Below are positions 11,548-22,400 of a stretch of 64,000 bases of DNA, one piece after another. A model generated the notes under the pieces. That model did no database searches and had not been told where the DNA came from. It was given only the letters and a program-made list of their open reading frames with translations. Position numbers and translations under genes: made by a program. How positions within the stretch are numbered: position 1 is the stretch's first letter; every line of letters begins with the position of its first letter. The DNA comes from Linderina pennispora (lineage: Eukaryota; Kickxellomycota; Kickxellomycetes; Kickxellales; Kickxellaceae): NCBI RefSeq assembly GCF_002104995.1, contig NW_024468251.1:1426001-1490000 (forward strand). Direction: 5' to 3'.

Positions 11548-14500
11548 CCATTGTTGCTGCCATCGTCATCATCCTCATCAACGTTGTAGGGTATGAAATA
11601 CCGCAACAAATCCGCGCCAGCGAAACGCTTCGCAATGGGGTTACCATGCAAATCGCTTAGTCGGTACATAGTGTCCAGTCTGCTGACGACTTTGAATGGG
11701 CCTCTGCGACGCTGTGGTGCCTGGGCAATGTTTTGTGGCACAGGATGTGCACGAGTTGTCACCAGTTCGCCTGGTTCAAAGTAACGCAGTGCAGCTCTGG
11801 CATTGGCCCTGACTCTAGCTTGTCTACGTATGCGTCGCTGTTGTTGTCGAACATGCTCTTGTATATTTGCAGCTAGTTGATTCAATGGCCGCCCATTCTG
11901 GGTTCCAAAGAATAACTCGGCAGGTGCACAGCCGATTGTACAGTTAGGAGTAATGGCGTTGGCTGCCGCAATCCGTGCTGCATGCTTAGTCCAATTTTGG
12001 CCATGGGCGCCTGGATATATCAGCGGTCGTAGTCCATTCTTAAACCGCTTTACTGCCGACTCAGCAATGTTTGCTTGTGGGTGGTATGTTGACGATGGTG
12101 TCCAGATAATTCCCTGCTGGTCCAGGTACTGTCTGAATTCACGGCAATCGAACTGCGGTCCATGATCGGATGTCAAGTATATGGGCTTACCGTAGCTAGC
12201 AAACCAATTCATGATCAATGCATCGATGACGTTGCCGACAGTTGTGTACGACATAGGATAAACCTCGAAGTACATAGTTGCAGCATCAACAACAACCAGG
12301 GCGTTGGTTTCGGGTTCTGCGGAGGGCCCAATAGTCATCAGATCAATGTAGACCTGCTCCTTTGGCTTCGGAATCGCAGACGCGGTTAGAACCATGCTGG
12401 GACGCTGCTGTATAGCTGTCATTTGGCACTGCTCACAACTGCGCGTCACTTTATCCACAAGCTCGGCAAGAGACTCATACCAAACTTGACGCCGCACATA
12501 GTTATACATGCGCTGGTAGCGCGGATGTGCTAAAGCTATGTGTGCTGCCTGTATGTACTCGAACGCTGCATGTCTGCTCAAAACCGGTAACCACAGATCG
12601 TTTTCGCGTAAACCGCCCAGGTCAGCAAAGTGCATCAAAATGCCATCTTGCAGCTGGAACCCAACGGCTTCATCCAAATCAGGCATATTGGCTGGATCTG
12701 TTGTGACCTCCCGTCGTTCACACAAGCTGCGCACCATCATCAAAAAGTCGTCAGTATGCTGGCACTCGAGATACGCAGATGGTCGAGGTAAGCCCGGCAA
12801 GGCATCATAGACTGGTCTCATCACAGTGGCCAGTTCTTCACTATCGCGTTCTTCGTTATCTCCGTCTGCCTCTTCCTCCTCCTCTTCCTCCTCGTTGAAT
12901 CTGTCCTCGCTGTAATTCTCGTCATTTCGTGTCCGAATGGCACCGAAAACATAGTGGACTGGTTCGACAATCTCACCATCATTCTTGCCTACTGCAGGCA
13001 CGATGTCTCTGGACAGCCAGTCAGCTGTCTCTTGCTGTACTCCAGGGCGGTGCTCCAGCATAGAGTGTTTGATTCCAAGCCGCGACAACTCAATCTGGAA
13101 ATTGGAATAGTCATCAGCGTCGCTCTCAGTTTTGTGGCGGAACAATGCATGTGCTACAGTCGCATCAGTTTGTATGCTGAGGTTCGCACAACCATCCAGG
13201 TATGGATAGAAATATTTGGCTGCCTCAACAATTGCCGCGCATTCTCGCCATCCTGGAGGACGCTGACCTTTGAGACCATCGAATTTGCGCGAAAAGTAAC
13301 CAACTGGAACAAGATCATCCGCATCACCTGGTGAGCGTTGTGCTAGCAGTACAACACCCATACCAAGTTCCGATGCATCCGTGCGTAGCACTAATGGGGC
13401 TCCTGGTGGTGGAACATACAGAGCGTTTACATCTAGCAGTGCTTCTTTTAGCACATGCCAGGCAGGCTCTAGCCCCCTCAACACGTTTTTAGTCAGGCGT
13501 TTGGTGCCGGTATAGACGTGGAATGGAGCGAGCAAATGCTGCGCATGAGGTAGGTGCCGTTATATTGCCGTTACACCACCACAGAGCTGTCGAATCCCAG
13601 CCTTAGTCGTTGGCATTGGTAAATCGGCCAGTGTTGCTACTCGATGATCAGGAATTGCCCATGACCGGTCAGCGCTCCACAGATATCCAAGAATTTCAAC
13701 ATCGTCGATAGCGACCAAGACTGATTTACTCATGTTGACGAGCAGATTCGCCGATTCGAGCGCACTGAGCAAATCATCCAAATCAAGCAGATGTTTGTCG
13801 TAGTCATCGTCGGTAGTCTTCAAGTAGATGTTGTCGATGTACATGATCATCTTGTCATTCAAGGCTGGCACTAACGACATAACCCACTCGATGAACGACT
13901 GTGCAATGGCTGGTGATTCAGAATTGCCTTGTACCAGTCTGGCAGTTTCGACGTGGCCATGAACATGTGCATCGTAGGCCCAAAAATGGCGCACTGATGG
14001 ATCCAAGCGGATAGTCGTGAAGAACGAAGCCAAATCCAGTGAGCTTACGATTCGTGCATCCCGTAAGAACGCCAACACATCGTATGGTCGTGCTAGCTGC
14101 AATCCCGTCGATACCATGTTCAGCTCGTTGTTTGCAGAGTCATCAAGCAAAACACGGCGAGCAGTAGTATTGGGCTTTGGCCGCGTGAATACTGGTGCCT
14201 GAGCATGCGTCGTACTTGGATAGTCGATGCCATATTGCAGACGAGTCGCGGCAAATGAATCAATGGCTTCTAAAGCACTGTCACTCTGAGAATGTTGCAG
14301 CACATGTATTGGGCGTGCATCGGGTACCATAGGTGGTACAATCGGCGCGACCGCAGCCGGAGGTGGGCATCCTGATGGATACTCACGAATAACTGGGTTG
14401 TGCTTCATCAGGATATCTACCAGACGATGCTTCAAGGCAGTCGTCGGACACTGATCATTCAGGCGACCCAAGAGATTTTCCTCGTCGACTGGTGGGTATA

Positions 14501-15292
14501 AGGCATCAAGTCGGGTAAACTCCTCATCGCGCTCAAAGCTGAAGAACTGCGGCGGTAAACCGAGCTTAACACGCATCCCGCGCTGAATAGTGTTTTTCGA
14601 CTTGTCCAATGTATCAATCGGAATTGAATCGATCTTTTTGGCTTTGGTTTTGGGCTCAAACGTTTCGTCATAAGCAGCACCGCCATCGTCGTTATCGTCG
14701 TTATCGTCGTCAACCAGAGTATGCTCGCTGTCAATACCGGTGTCAGTCTCAGAGTCGTCGTACACGATTTCCGCTACCTCCTGCCTCTTACGCTTTTGCT
14801 CACGTTGGCGAGCCTCAATGCGACGGCGTGCTGCAGGTGTCATCAGTTGCACATCAAGTGCGTCCAATGTGGACTTGTTCAGCAGCAGATCCCAAGGCAC
14901 ATTGGGCAGATCAACTACAACCATGCAGATGCGGGTTTCAGGGCCATGCTTAATGCTCACTGTGCCATACGCACGGCCTATGGATTTATGCCCATGTGCA
15001 TTTCCCCAGATAGGCATCAGCACTGGTGCATCCCGCGTCCAAGTTAACAAGTGTAGTCGCGTAGCTGCATCCTTGGTAATTATCGCTACCTCTGAGCCTT
15101 CATCAGCAATAGCCTTGGCTTGTTGGCCGTTTAGCGACACGCCATCAACTTTTCTCCAGCCCCTGCTCCATACCTCTTTGCCTGTTGGGCGGCTCTCATG
15201 GTTAGCTATGGTTGCAACAGATGTATTTGAAATTGCTCCAACTACATATGATGCTGACTCAGAGCATTGCTGGCCTTGAGAGCCGCCTACGC
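10788..15292 (-). pseudogene. pol: pol polyprotein with one in-frame stop
   Basis: The frame is open from the proposed frameshift site to TAA at 13560-13562, then continues in the same frame to 10788. Protease: ADEGSE in place of the usual DSG (near 15110). RT: LDLASFF near 14030 and YIDN near 13835, where the family has YxDD. RNase H: TDASELG near 13385. Integrase: a His-His-Cys-Cys zinc module (CEQC near 12430), then a D-D-E core with YIDLM near 12345, TSDHGPQF near 12165 and an IAES Glu near 12065. A GPF module follows near 11700. After that comes a tail of about 270 residues with an Asp-Asn repeat. The stop lies in the RT connection, where related proteins have Tyr-Tyr, so a TAY-to-TAA change is likely. 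Confidence 0.85.
11463..11544 (-). repeat. Hexanucleotide repeat coding (Asp-Asn)n
   Basis: About 13 tandem copies of gttgtc on the plus strand, coding alternating Asp and Asn on the minus strand just after the integrase GPF module. The run stays in frame with pol. On the plus strand it produces artificial poly(Leu-Ser) and poly-Val ORFs. Confidence 0.93.
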
Positions 15293-16252
15293 TTTTGGGT
15301 GGCTAGGGCGAGTAGTTGCGGGTTTTGGTTTCGCTGCCATTGATAACTCCATACTCGCAATTTTCTCCTCAAGAATCTTGATCCGTTCACGGTCCTTATT
15401 GCGCTGACGCTGCTTGCGCTGCTTACGCTTGGATGTATCGGACGCTTCATCGCTCTCAGGCATTGCCTTTTTGTGCTCATCGCTGGAAGTCCTGGCTTTC
15501 CCCAGTATCGTCGCTTTGGGGTTCTTAGCTACACCAGCAGCTCGGCGAATAGAAACACTACGCTCAAAAGCCTTGAGTGCGTCATCGATGTTGTCAATCG
15601 TTGCTTCCTCTGGCTTTAGCCGCGTATCGACCCATGCATATCTGTCCATCTCAGCTAGTGTTCTGGCGAGCATCGTGGTGTGCGTATTGTTGACGCCTGC
15701 ATGGCGCAATAGCTTGAGACCTTCAGCCCGAATACTTTCGGCTAGCAGGTTCTCGAACGTTGCCATATTGTCCATTTTGGCTCGAGCATCATCAATAAAT
15801 ATTGACTCAGGAAAGGCTGTTCTCAGAGCTTGTCCAAGAGTCGAGCGGCTGGTAAACTCATAGCCATGCATAATCGCCTCAGCTTGTCCAGTAAGCCGCT
15901 TCTGCACGTATGCGACAATCACCTCCTTGGAGATATCAGTCGTAGCGAAAAGCGCCAGATTCTTATCCACCGTGTTCAGCCACATCACAGTAGTTGGCCC
16001 AGCAGGGTCACCAGAGAATGGCTCTATACCAGCAATGATCTTCTGTATGCTGACTTGAATTGCAGCCTGGGTCTGGATCGCGGCCGGGTCAAGCACTCTT
16101 GTAGTGCTGTCGGCAGATCCACCCTGATTCATGCTATTTTCCCCTGCAGTATGGCTATCCGCGAGGACGTCATACGAGGTACTTGGCAATGGGTCTGCGT
16201 AAAACGTATCTGACTGTATACCCGTGCCCTGCGCATTGTCGTTTTCTGACAT
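15287..16252 (-). CDS. gag: Gag-like protein of the LTR element
   Basis: 321 residues, intact. It starts at an ATG only 28 bases inside the 5' LTR. The N-terminal ~70 residues are polar. The middle is helical and capsid-like, with features such as IEPFSGD near residue 76, a motif common at the start of Ty3/gypsy capsids. The C-terminus is strongly basic (KRKQRKQRQRNKDRER) and then lysine/proline-rich, probably RNA-binding. No CCHC zinc knuckle is present. The stop TAG at 15287-15289 is preceded directly by a candidate -1 frameshift heptamer. It should form the virus-like particle shell of the element. Confidence 0.85.
   Translation of the reverse strand: MSENDNAQGTGIQSDTFYADPLPSTSYDVLADSHTAGENSMNQGGSADSTTRVLDPAAIQTQAAIQVSIQKIIAGIEPFSGDPAGPTTVMWLNTVDKNLALFATTDISKEVIVAYVQKRLTGQAEAIMHGYEFTSRSTLGQALRTAFPESIFIDDARAKMDNMATFENLLAESIRAEGLKLLRHAGVNNTHTTMLARTLAEMDRYAWVDTRLKPEEATIDNIDDALKAFERSVSIRRAAGVAKNPKATILGKARTSSDEHKKAMPESDEASDTSKRKQRKQRQRNKDRERIKILEEKIASMELSMAAKPKPATTRPSHPKA
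15293..15299 (-). promoter_or_regulatory. Candidate -1 ribosomal frameshift heptamer C CCA AAA
   Basis: Read in the gag frame the minus strand is cac cca aaa gcg tag, so a heptamer of the X XXY YYZ form sits one codon before the gag stop. The pol frame is the -1 frame. It is open from this site through the first recognisable protease residues with no stop codon. I saw no obvious pseudoknot by eye; a stimulatory structure would need folding. Confidence 0.6.
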
Positions 16253-16265
16253 TTTATATAAGTAG

Positions 16266-16276
16266 AGTATTAAATA
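16266..16276 (-). promoter_or_regulatory. Candidate self-primer binding site
   Basis: Four bases inside the 5' LTR the minus strand reads TATTTAATACT. Its exact reverse complement AGTATTAAATA lies in the LTR at 16329-16319, directly after a pyrimidine-rich tract that could precede a transcription start. A transcript beginning there could fold its first 11 bases onto this site, as Tf1 does. No tRNA-type primer site (TGG start) is visible at the LTR edge. Confidence 0.5.
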
Positions 16277-16280
16277 AATT

Positions 16281-16523
16281 TGTTGTGTCGGTCGACTGTG
16301 TAGGGGTTTTTAAAGGTATATTTAATACTGAAGAAAAGAGAGAAAAGGGAATAGACGAGTTGCGCAGGGGTGTTTTCAATACGGCCATCTGTGCAACTTA
16401 TCAGAGGCTAGACTCTACCTCCATATCGTAGGCTGTAGCGGGGCTCTCATTGGCGCCTGGATTTCTGTCACCTGATTCGGCTAACATGTCGATGTCAGGG
16501 ACAGCCGCATCGGGCGCGCAACA
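16281..16523 (-). repeat. 5' LTR
   Basis: 243 bp, TG...CA ends, followed outward by CACT (16524-16527). Read on the minus strand it has a CT-rich tract just upstream of AGTATTAAATA. A short R-U5 region of about 49 bases would then lead to the element interior. Confidence 0.92.
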
Positions 16524-16660
16524 CACTAAGCACCTACCTTTGAAAGATCACATATGGCATGTATTAAGAATAAGATTTCCAATTTTTTTTGCTACATTAC
16601 AATCCTTGATCAAGATAGCACTAAGGGGTGTGTGACAAGCTATTGAATCTACCCCTTACA

Positions 16661-17049
16661 GAGGCCATTCCTAAGAAAGTTTAAAGAAACTAAATATCTT
16701 TTATCAGAATAACTAATTTACGAATTATAAATCAATTACTAGCAGTAGGTAAATATTTTAAAAATCTGAATATTTACTAATGGCCAAAAAGATATTAGCA
16801 ACTAGATTAATAAATAAACAAAATACAACAAAGGGCGCTTCTATGAAACCCCTATCGGCATCCTGAAAAGTTTCAGTTGATTTCTTGTGACCCAGTCTCT
16901 ATCTCAGTAGAAGCATGTTAATTGTGTATCAACTGAAATTTTTCAGGATGCCGATGGGGGTTTCGTAGAAGCATAAAAAAATAAAAGAATAAAAAGTTTT
17001 ACAAGTTCTAAATATTTTTTACCTAGTTTAGTGATTGTGAATGACCTCC
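16661..17049. mobile_element. Long copy of small terminal-inverted-repeat element (M3)
   Basis: The right end is gtgaatgacctcc (17037-17049), identical to the end of M2 in the left arm. The likely left end is gaggccattc at 16661-16670. Inside lies a strong hairpin at 16839-16975, whose arms of about 45 bases begin gcttctatgaaacccctatc. Its loop contains tatctcagtagaag, similar to the centre of M1. No ORF. It marks the inner end of the right arm. Confidence 0.65.
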
Positions 17050-17497
17050 TACATGCACTCACCCGCTCATCTACTATCCATTTACTAATGCAACTACCTC
17101 CACCTAAGGCGGTGAAGCCATGGTGCAAGGGCATATGTATCTGTCAGCTCAGTGCTAAACCTGGTGCTCCCTAGCGCACAAAAGAAATATAGAAAGAGTG
17201 AAGCCGGTTAGGACAATTAGGACAATTAGGATAACAGGATAAGTCTGTCAGTGGCGCAGGACTAAACAGACATATAGGCAGGTCTTACTTGGGGGATGGA
17301 CCCAATTGTCCTGGTGCTAGCTGGATATTCGGATTCTGAGCCACTAGTCGTCCACAGCGAGGATCTGGTACAGCACCGCGACAGGACTCCTGTACATGCG
17401 GTGCACGGATCCACAGCAACAAATAAGTTTGAGTAAGAAATTAAGAGGCCACTGATCAGAAGTTGGTTGGCTGAATGGCTCTGAATCGGCGACTAAA
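17050..17497. other. Non-coding part of right arm
   Basis: Mirror of about 7600-8045. A triplicated word 'ggacaattag/ggataacagg' occurs near 17211-17239. No gene seen. Confidence 0.5.
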
Positions 17498-17568
17498 GCG
17501 TCTGTGGTCCAGAGGTATGATTGCTCCCTGCCACGGAGTAGACCCGGGTTCGATTCCCGGCGGACGCA
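17498..17568 (+). tRNA. tRNA-Gly (GCC), right-arm copy
   Basis: The same cloverleaf as the left-arm copy at 7519-7589, with the same anticodon GCC and no visible change in the stems. Two head-to-head copies about 10 kb apart are a by-product of the inverted duplication. Confidence 0.93.
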
Positions 17569-19349
17569 CTTCTCTTTTGCTCACTCGTCCATTCCTGTTT
17601 TGAGTGGGTGGCTGCTCACCGCTCTCGCTGAACTTTTTGCTCTAGCAAACAGTCTGGTTTGTTTTGGCTATTGTGACTCCCTTGACATCAACCATCTTGG
17701 CCGTCGTCTCTTTTCCAAATAGTGGCTGGTGTGGTCTCAATTGCACTGCTAGGCTAAAAGGATGTTGGTTGTATCACAAGGCAGGAATCAGATGATGCTA
17801 GTTTGCATGAACTGTATATTAGGAAAACAAGAGCAGAAATACAAAGAGACAAAAGTTGCCGACGCACTGGTTCCTCGAAGGAACACATACTTCACCTATT
17901 CCTATCCTTGCAATTATGAACATACATTGTATGTGTTTCGTCAGTAAGAATGAATGTTGGCTTTGGCATTATTGTGAGTTTCTGATGTCTGCATCATAGG
18001 GGTAGTATGCGGGTTTCTGCATATAATAGACTCACTAGTCAAGTAGACCTACTACTATCAGTGTTTTTGTTTGCTCATGGCCAAGCTTAACAAAATGCTA
18101 GTGAGTGGCACCATAACCGATATAGCCATGATGACTCAATAGCATCCATTCATAGATGTTGCTTATATATGCAGACACATCGAGGAGCAAGCACAGAGAG
18201 ACAGAGACAAACCAGTTAGATTGCAAAGTACATCATTTTATGGGATCAGACTTGCAATACTGTCGGTCAATATAGGAGGAGGTTCATCGTAAGCACGAAG
18301 TTATAAACATCGCATAATCTTGAATAGTGAGTTGCGCCCTACCTGGGAGGATTGAGCATGTTATTTGCTTACTGAAGTAAGCGCATGTATAAGCCAGTGG
18401 CTGCCTCGGTTGCCGTAGATGAAGCAAAAAGGGAGTATCCATAATCCCTTTAAAAACACAAGGAGGCAGCAAAAACAGGAGTCAGAGGCTTGGGAGTGCG
18501 GGGTGTGTGAAGGAATTGGCTAGAGAGAAAATGAGCAAAAAGCTAAGGGGTGTGTGAATCGTCTCTCCTGCAACCCAGGTTTGATTGGGTTAGGTTATGA
18601 ATGTGTTGTGTCTGTGATCTGTGATTCGCCACCGCGATTTTCACAATTTGATAGGCAGCACCAGGACAGGATTCCCTAGATGGATGAGGGGAGGGGTGGG
18701 ACGGGGGCGGTGTGGATTGTGTGAGGAAACAAAAACAAAGAAATTAATATGCGCATAATGGGCACGCACTGCTGTAGTGACAGGCGGCACCAGAAACCGG
18801 TTTAGGGTGCTGGGTCTAGGCCGCAGTGGCATTGACGAGGGAGGGAATGCATGGGTATGTCTACTAAGGAAGCAAAGGCCAAACAGTATTTTACTTCTCT
18901 CCTCCTGATTATTCTCTTTTGTTTTTCTTTGCGTTGTTGTATGTTTTATTGAACTTTGACCCAGCTTGGGGAGTTGTAAGTCACAAGTATACTTCAGACT
19001 GAGAACTCCCAGTGGGTACCCTTCTCTGTATGTTTTGGTTCCTGGCCTGTGCGTATGTTAATAACGTTTGTTCTCCATCCAACAGTGAGAAACCTGGATA
19101 GATTGCTCGCAGTTGTTACTTAGATGTGCGGACCTCGTCGTGGTCATGTTGTACACGAGGGGATACAGCGTGTGTGCGTGCGAATGACACTGCTTCATTT
19201 GAGGTAGAACTCAGAGCGGATTCGGTTCAGATCCTGGTCCAGATTCGGTGATTCAGCCCGGCTAGCTCATGGTGAAAGAGCATTTATTTGTATCTTAGAT
19301 GGAGGTCCTAATGGAAAAGCCGCCAAATGCTGCTAAGATAATAAAGAGG
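17569..19349. other. Shared non-coding flank of right arm
   Basis: Reverse-complement partner of about 5690-7518. No gene recognised. The small ORFs at 18641-18832 and 17762-17947 have no family resemblance. Confidence 0.55.
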
Positions 19350-19417
19350 TAATTTAAAGGGAGAAATCCGTGCACTCAGAGGTTCCAAAATCCCGGTTAC
19401 AGGGCTGCGATTGTCCA

Positions 19418-22400
19418 TTACGGTGGTCTGCATGATCGGGGCGAGTTTTCTGATATTTGTGATCCGATGTGGTCTTGATCGTGATCATCGAGATCAGATT
19501 GCCTTTGGCTCGTAGTCGGAACCGCAAGTTTAAGCTGGTTGAGATAGCTGCGAAGGAAAGAGTCGGGTGGGAGAAATGCAAGTGCATATTTGGTAAACTC
19601 TCCATTGTATGCACTGGTGAACCGGGCTGTGGACCACACAGTATCTGTGTAGGCTTCATCATGGCGTGCAATAGCCAGGAAGTAAATGAGCAGGCTTGTA
19701 CCAAGCTCCCAGAGCTGTTGGAATTCTCGGGCTATGCGCGAGTTGTCCCTGATCTGTGGCAGTGTAAAGGCTGTCCAGCGGAGTGCTGGTGACACTAGCC
19801 AGTGTCCTGGGGAGATCTGTGTGGGTGGGAATGGGAAAGGGAGCCGATTTGGGGGGCGTGGTCTTGTGATTGGCAATTCGTAGATGTCCACATCTTGGAT
19901 CCCGGTGCTGTGGGCTCTTTCCATTGACTCAGCTACCTCAGCAAGGACATTTGGCACTAGGGCTTGGCCCACAGCTACGTATTTGGGGAGAACCTGGTCC
20001 CGATAGTGGGCTGTGAGTGGGCATGCACCTGCCAGGTGCTGTGGGGTTTCTGTAGCTCCACAGCGGCACTGCTTTGGGGAGTCTTGGTGGTATCGGCGGG
20101 GCAGGCGATCTACATGGAGCCAGTGTAGCGTAGCGCGGGCTTGTGGTGGGGCATTGACTCTGGCCACAATTGACCATGGCATTGTTTTGGGGATTTTTGG
20201 GAAGGCCAATGTGGGGACCTGGTGTGCGGGTTCTGGGAATGGAATTGGGGAGTCTGTGCGTAGGAGGTGTTGGGTTGTGTGTGTGGTCCTAGACCACCGG
20301 CTGAAGTAGTGGTTGTGCTCTGGCTTTGTTGGCTGGCTGTTGACGAACAGGCTTGCCAGGTATGGCTTTAACGCTGCTGCCTGGGGGTTTGCTGTGCGCT
20401 GTTCTTCTTGCTGCTGGATTTGCTGCTGGATTAGGCCCAAGTTTTCTGCAAGATCTGCTGCTGCTTGTCGTGCTTTGGCTGACGAGCCATGGTACTCAGA
20501 CTTGAGCCATTTGGAGAATGACTCAATAATGCCTATTGAGAAAAGTGGAGGGGTTGTTGGCATATTTGGCGATGCACGAGCATTCTGGTCATGAATCCAT
20601 TTGTAGAACTTGTGGACCTGGTACCAGTGGGCACTCTGGATGGGGGCTATGCTGGTGCCGATGATTGGCATATTGGCCAAGTTGCTGTGTGCCACGGTGG
20701 GGTCTAGGCGGATCTGGATGTGTCGATTTCGCATGCACTAATCGTTTGTAGATCGATTGCCAGTATATTGGCCAGACCTTATCTCGAAGGTTGATGCGGC
20801 GGTGTCTCTGGAGGAAAGGGTTCTGGAGGAAGCACCAGATATGGTCGCGCATTGCCCTCAATGGCTTTAGTGCGCCACTGTTGCCCGGGAGGTCGACTCG
20901 GTCAGTATTGCCAGTCTGACAGTAGTATCTGTGCCCAAACTGGAATTGTCCTCTGGTATCGGCTGCGATGTGGCTTGGGCATTGATAATGCACTCAAAAG
21001 CAGCCATTGCTTGGCCTGCCTCTCGTAGCACAACTGCTCGGTAAATTGCATGGAGGGATGTAAATCCCAGGCCCCCACTTTTTGCCGGTTGCGTAAGCAG
21101 AGTCTCGATTGAGGTATGGTCGGGTACGGCCCCCACAGAATGCCAGAGACCCGCTGTTTCAGTTTCCCAATATCTTGCATCTGGAATGGGGTAAACCGAG
21201 TAGGCGAAATGTAGAAGGGGGTGGGCAAATGTGGTGATTGCAAAAGCACGGCCTCTGAGTGTGGTGTGTTTGCACACTGCTTTTGCAGCTCTCACCGAGA
21301 TGCGTGATATAGGAGCTATTGACCAGATCCTGTACCTCTAGGACCAGTGCCTAGGTATGCTCCAAGGATAGCGCACAGGGGTGCCAATTGGTACTGGTTT
21401 GACTGGTAATTCGGCCGATGGGCTCTCAGCATCATAGCTGCTATGCCCAATTAGAATTGCCTCAGTCTTCTCAACGTTGAACAAGGCATTTGTGCCCTTG
21501 CAGTATCTGTTGAGAGCATACTGCAGTTTTTGGTAGTCGTGGGCATGCTTGATAACAACTGCTGTGTCATCCATGTACATAGGAGTGTGAGAATAGCGTT
21601 GGGCCTGATGCAAGGTTCAGTGTAGGGGAAACATGTGTGTGGGACATGTTCACACAGTGCACACCCTAGCAGCTCCATGACCATGACAAATAGTATGCAT
21701 GATAGTGCATCCCCTTGTCGAACACCATTTTGCACTGGAAATGGTGCTGAGTCAATGCCGTTGATCATGACAGAGGAGGATGCAGTGCTGTACAGTGCCT
21801 CGATGAGGTTGGTGACCTTTTGAGGGAGCCTGTAGTTCTCACGCAGTAGGCGGAAGAGAGTGACATGTGCCACATGGTCATATGCCTTGGCCTGGTCAAG
21901 GAACATAATGACTGCAGAGGGGTGCTCTTGTCTCTTGAGATGGTGCATCACACACATTACATTGTGGATAGCATCAGACATCCTGCGGCCAGGAACAATT
22001 GCTGTTTGCTCTGGTGAGATGTGGTGCTGGACTGCATGGCCAATGCGTCGGGCCAGTATACTTGTGATGACCTTGAGGTCAGAGTTCAAGAGAGAGATGG
22101 GCCTAGTAAGTACTGTAGGTCCAGTGGGTCCTTCTTCTTGAACAATATCACAATTCGACCAGCAGTGAACTGCTCAGTGACTAGGGATGCATCAGCCAAG
22201 ATGCAATTTGCAATATGCCACAGAGGCTTCGCATGCTTTAGCACACTTGATGTACAGCTCTACTGGTATGCCATTGGGCCCAGGAGCACGTTTGCGGCTT
22301 GCACTCTTGACATGCCTCAGTGACCTGTGCTAAGGTGATCAACTCACCCACCATTGCTGTTGCCTCTGCAATTTGTTTTGCTGGTCGAGCATCCACATAT

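Larger units (their letters stand above)
10515..16523 (-). mobile_element. LTR retrotransposon, Ty3/gypsy, Tf1/sushi-like, full length
   Basis: A 6.0 kb element with direct LTRs at 10515-10758 and 16281-16523, both starting TGTTG and ending CAACA. It is flanked by CACT at 10511-10514 and 16524-16527. On the minus strand the order is gag, protease, RT, RNase H, zinc-binding integrase, DDE integrase, GPF module and a long acidic tail. Gag has no CCHC knuckle, as in Tf1. The LTRs differ at about 7 substitutions plus one indel in 244 bp, so the insertion is not recent. It occupies most of the spacer between the inverted-repeat arms. One ochre codon interrupts pol. Confidence 0.93.

Noticed and set aside
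11398-11660. Plus-strand poly(Leu-Ser) and poly-Val ORFs
   Set aside because: They are shadows of the (gttgtc)n repeat coding Asp-Asn in the pol tail on the minus strand.
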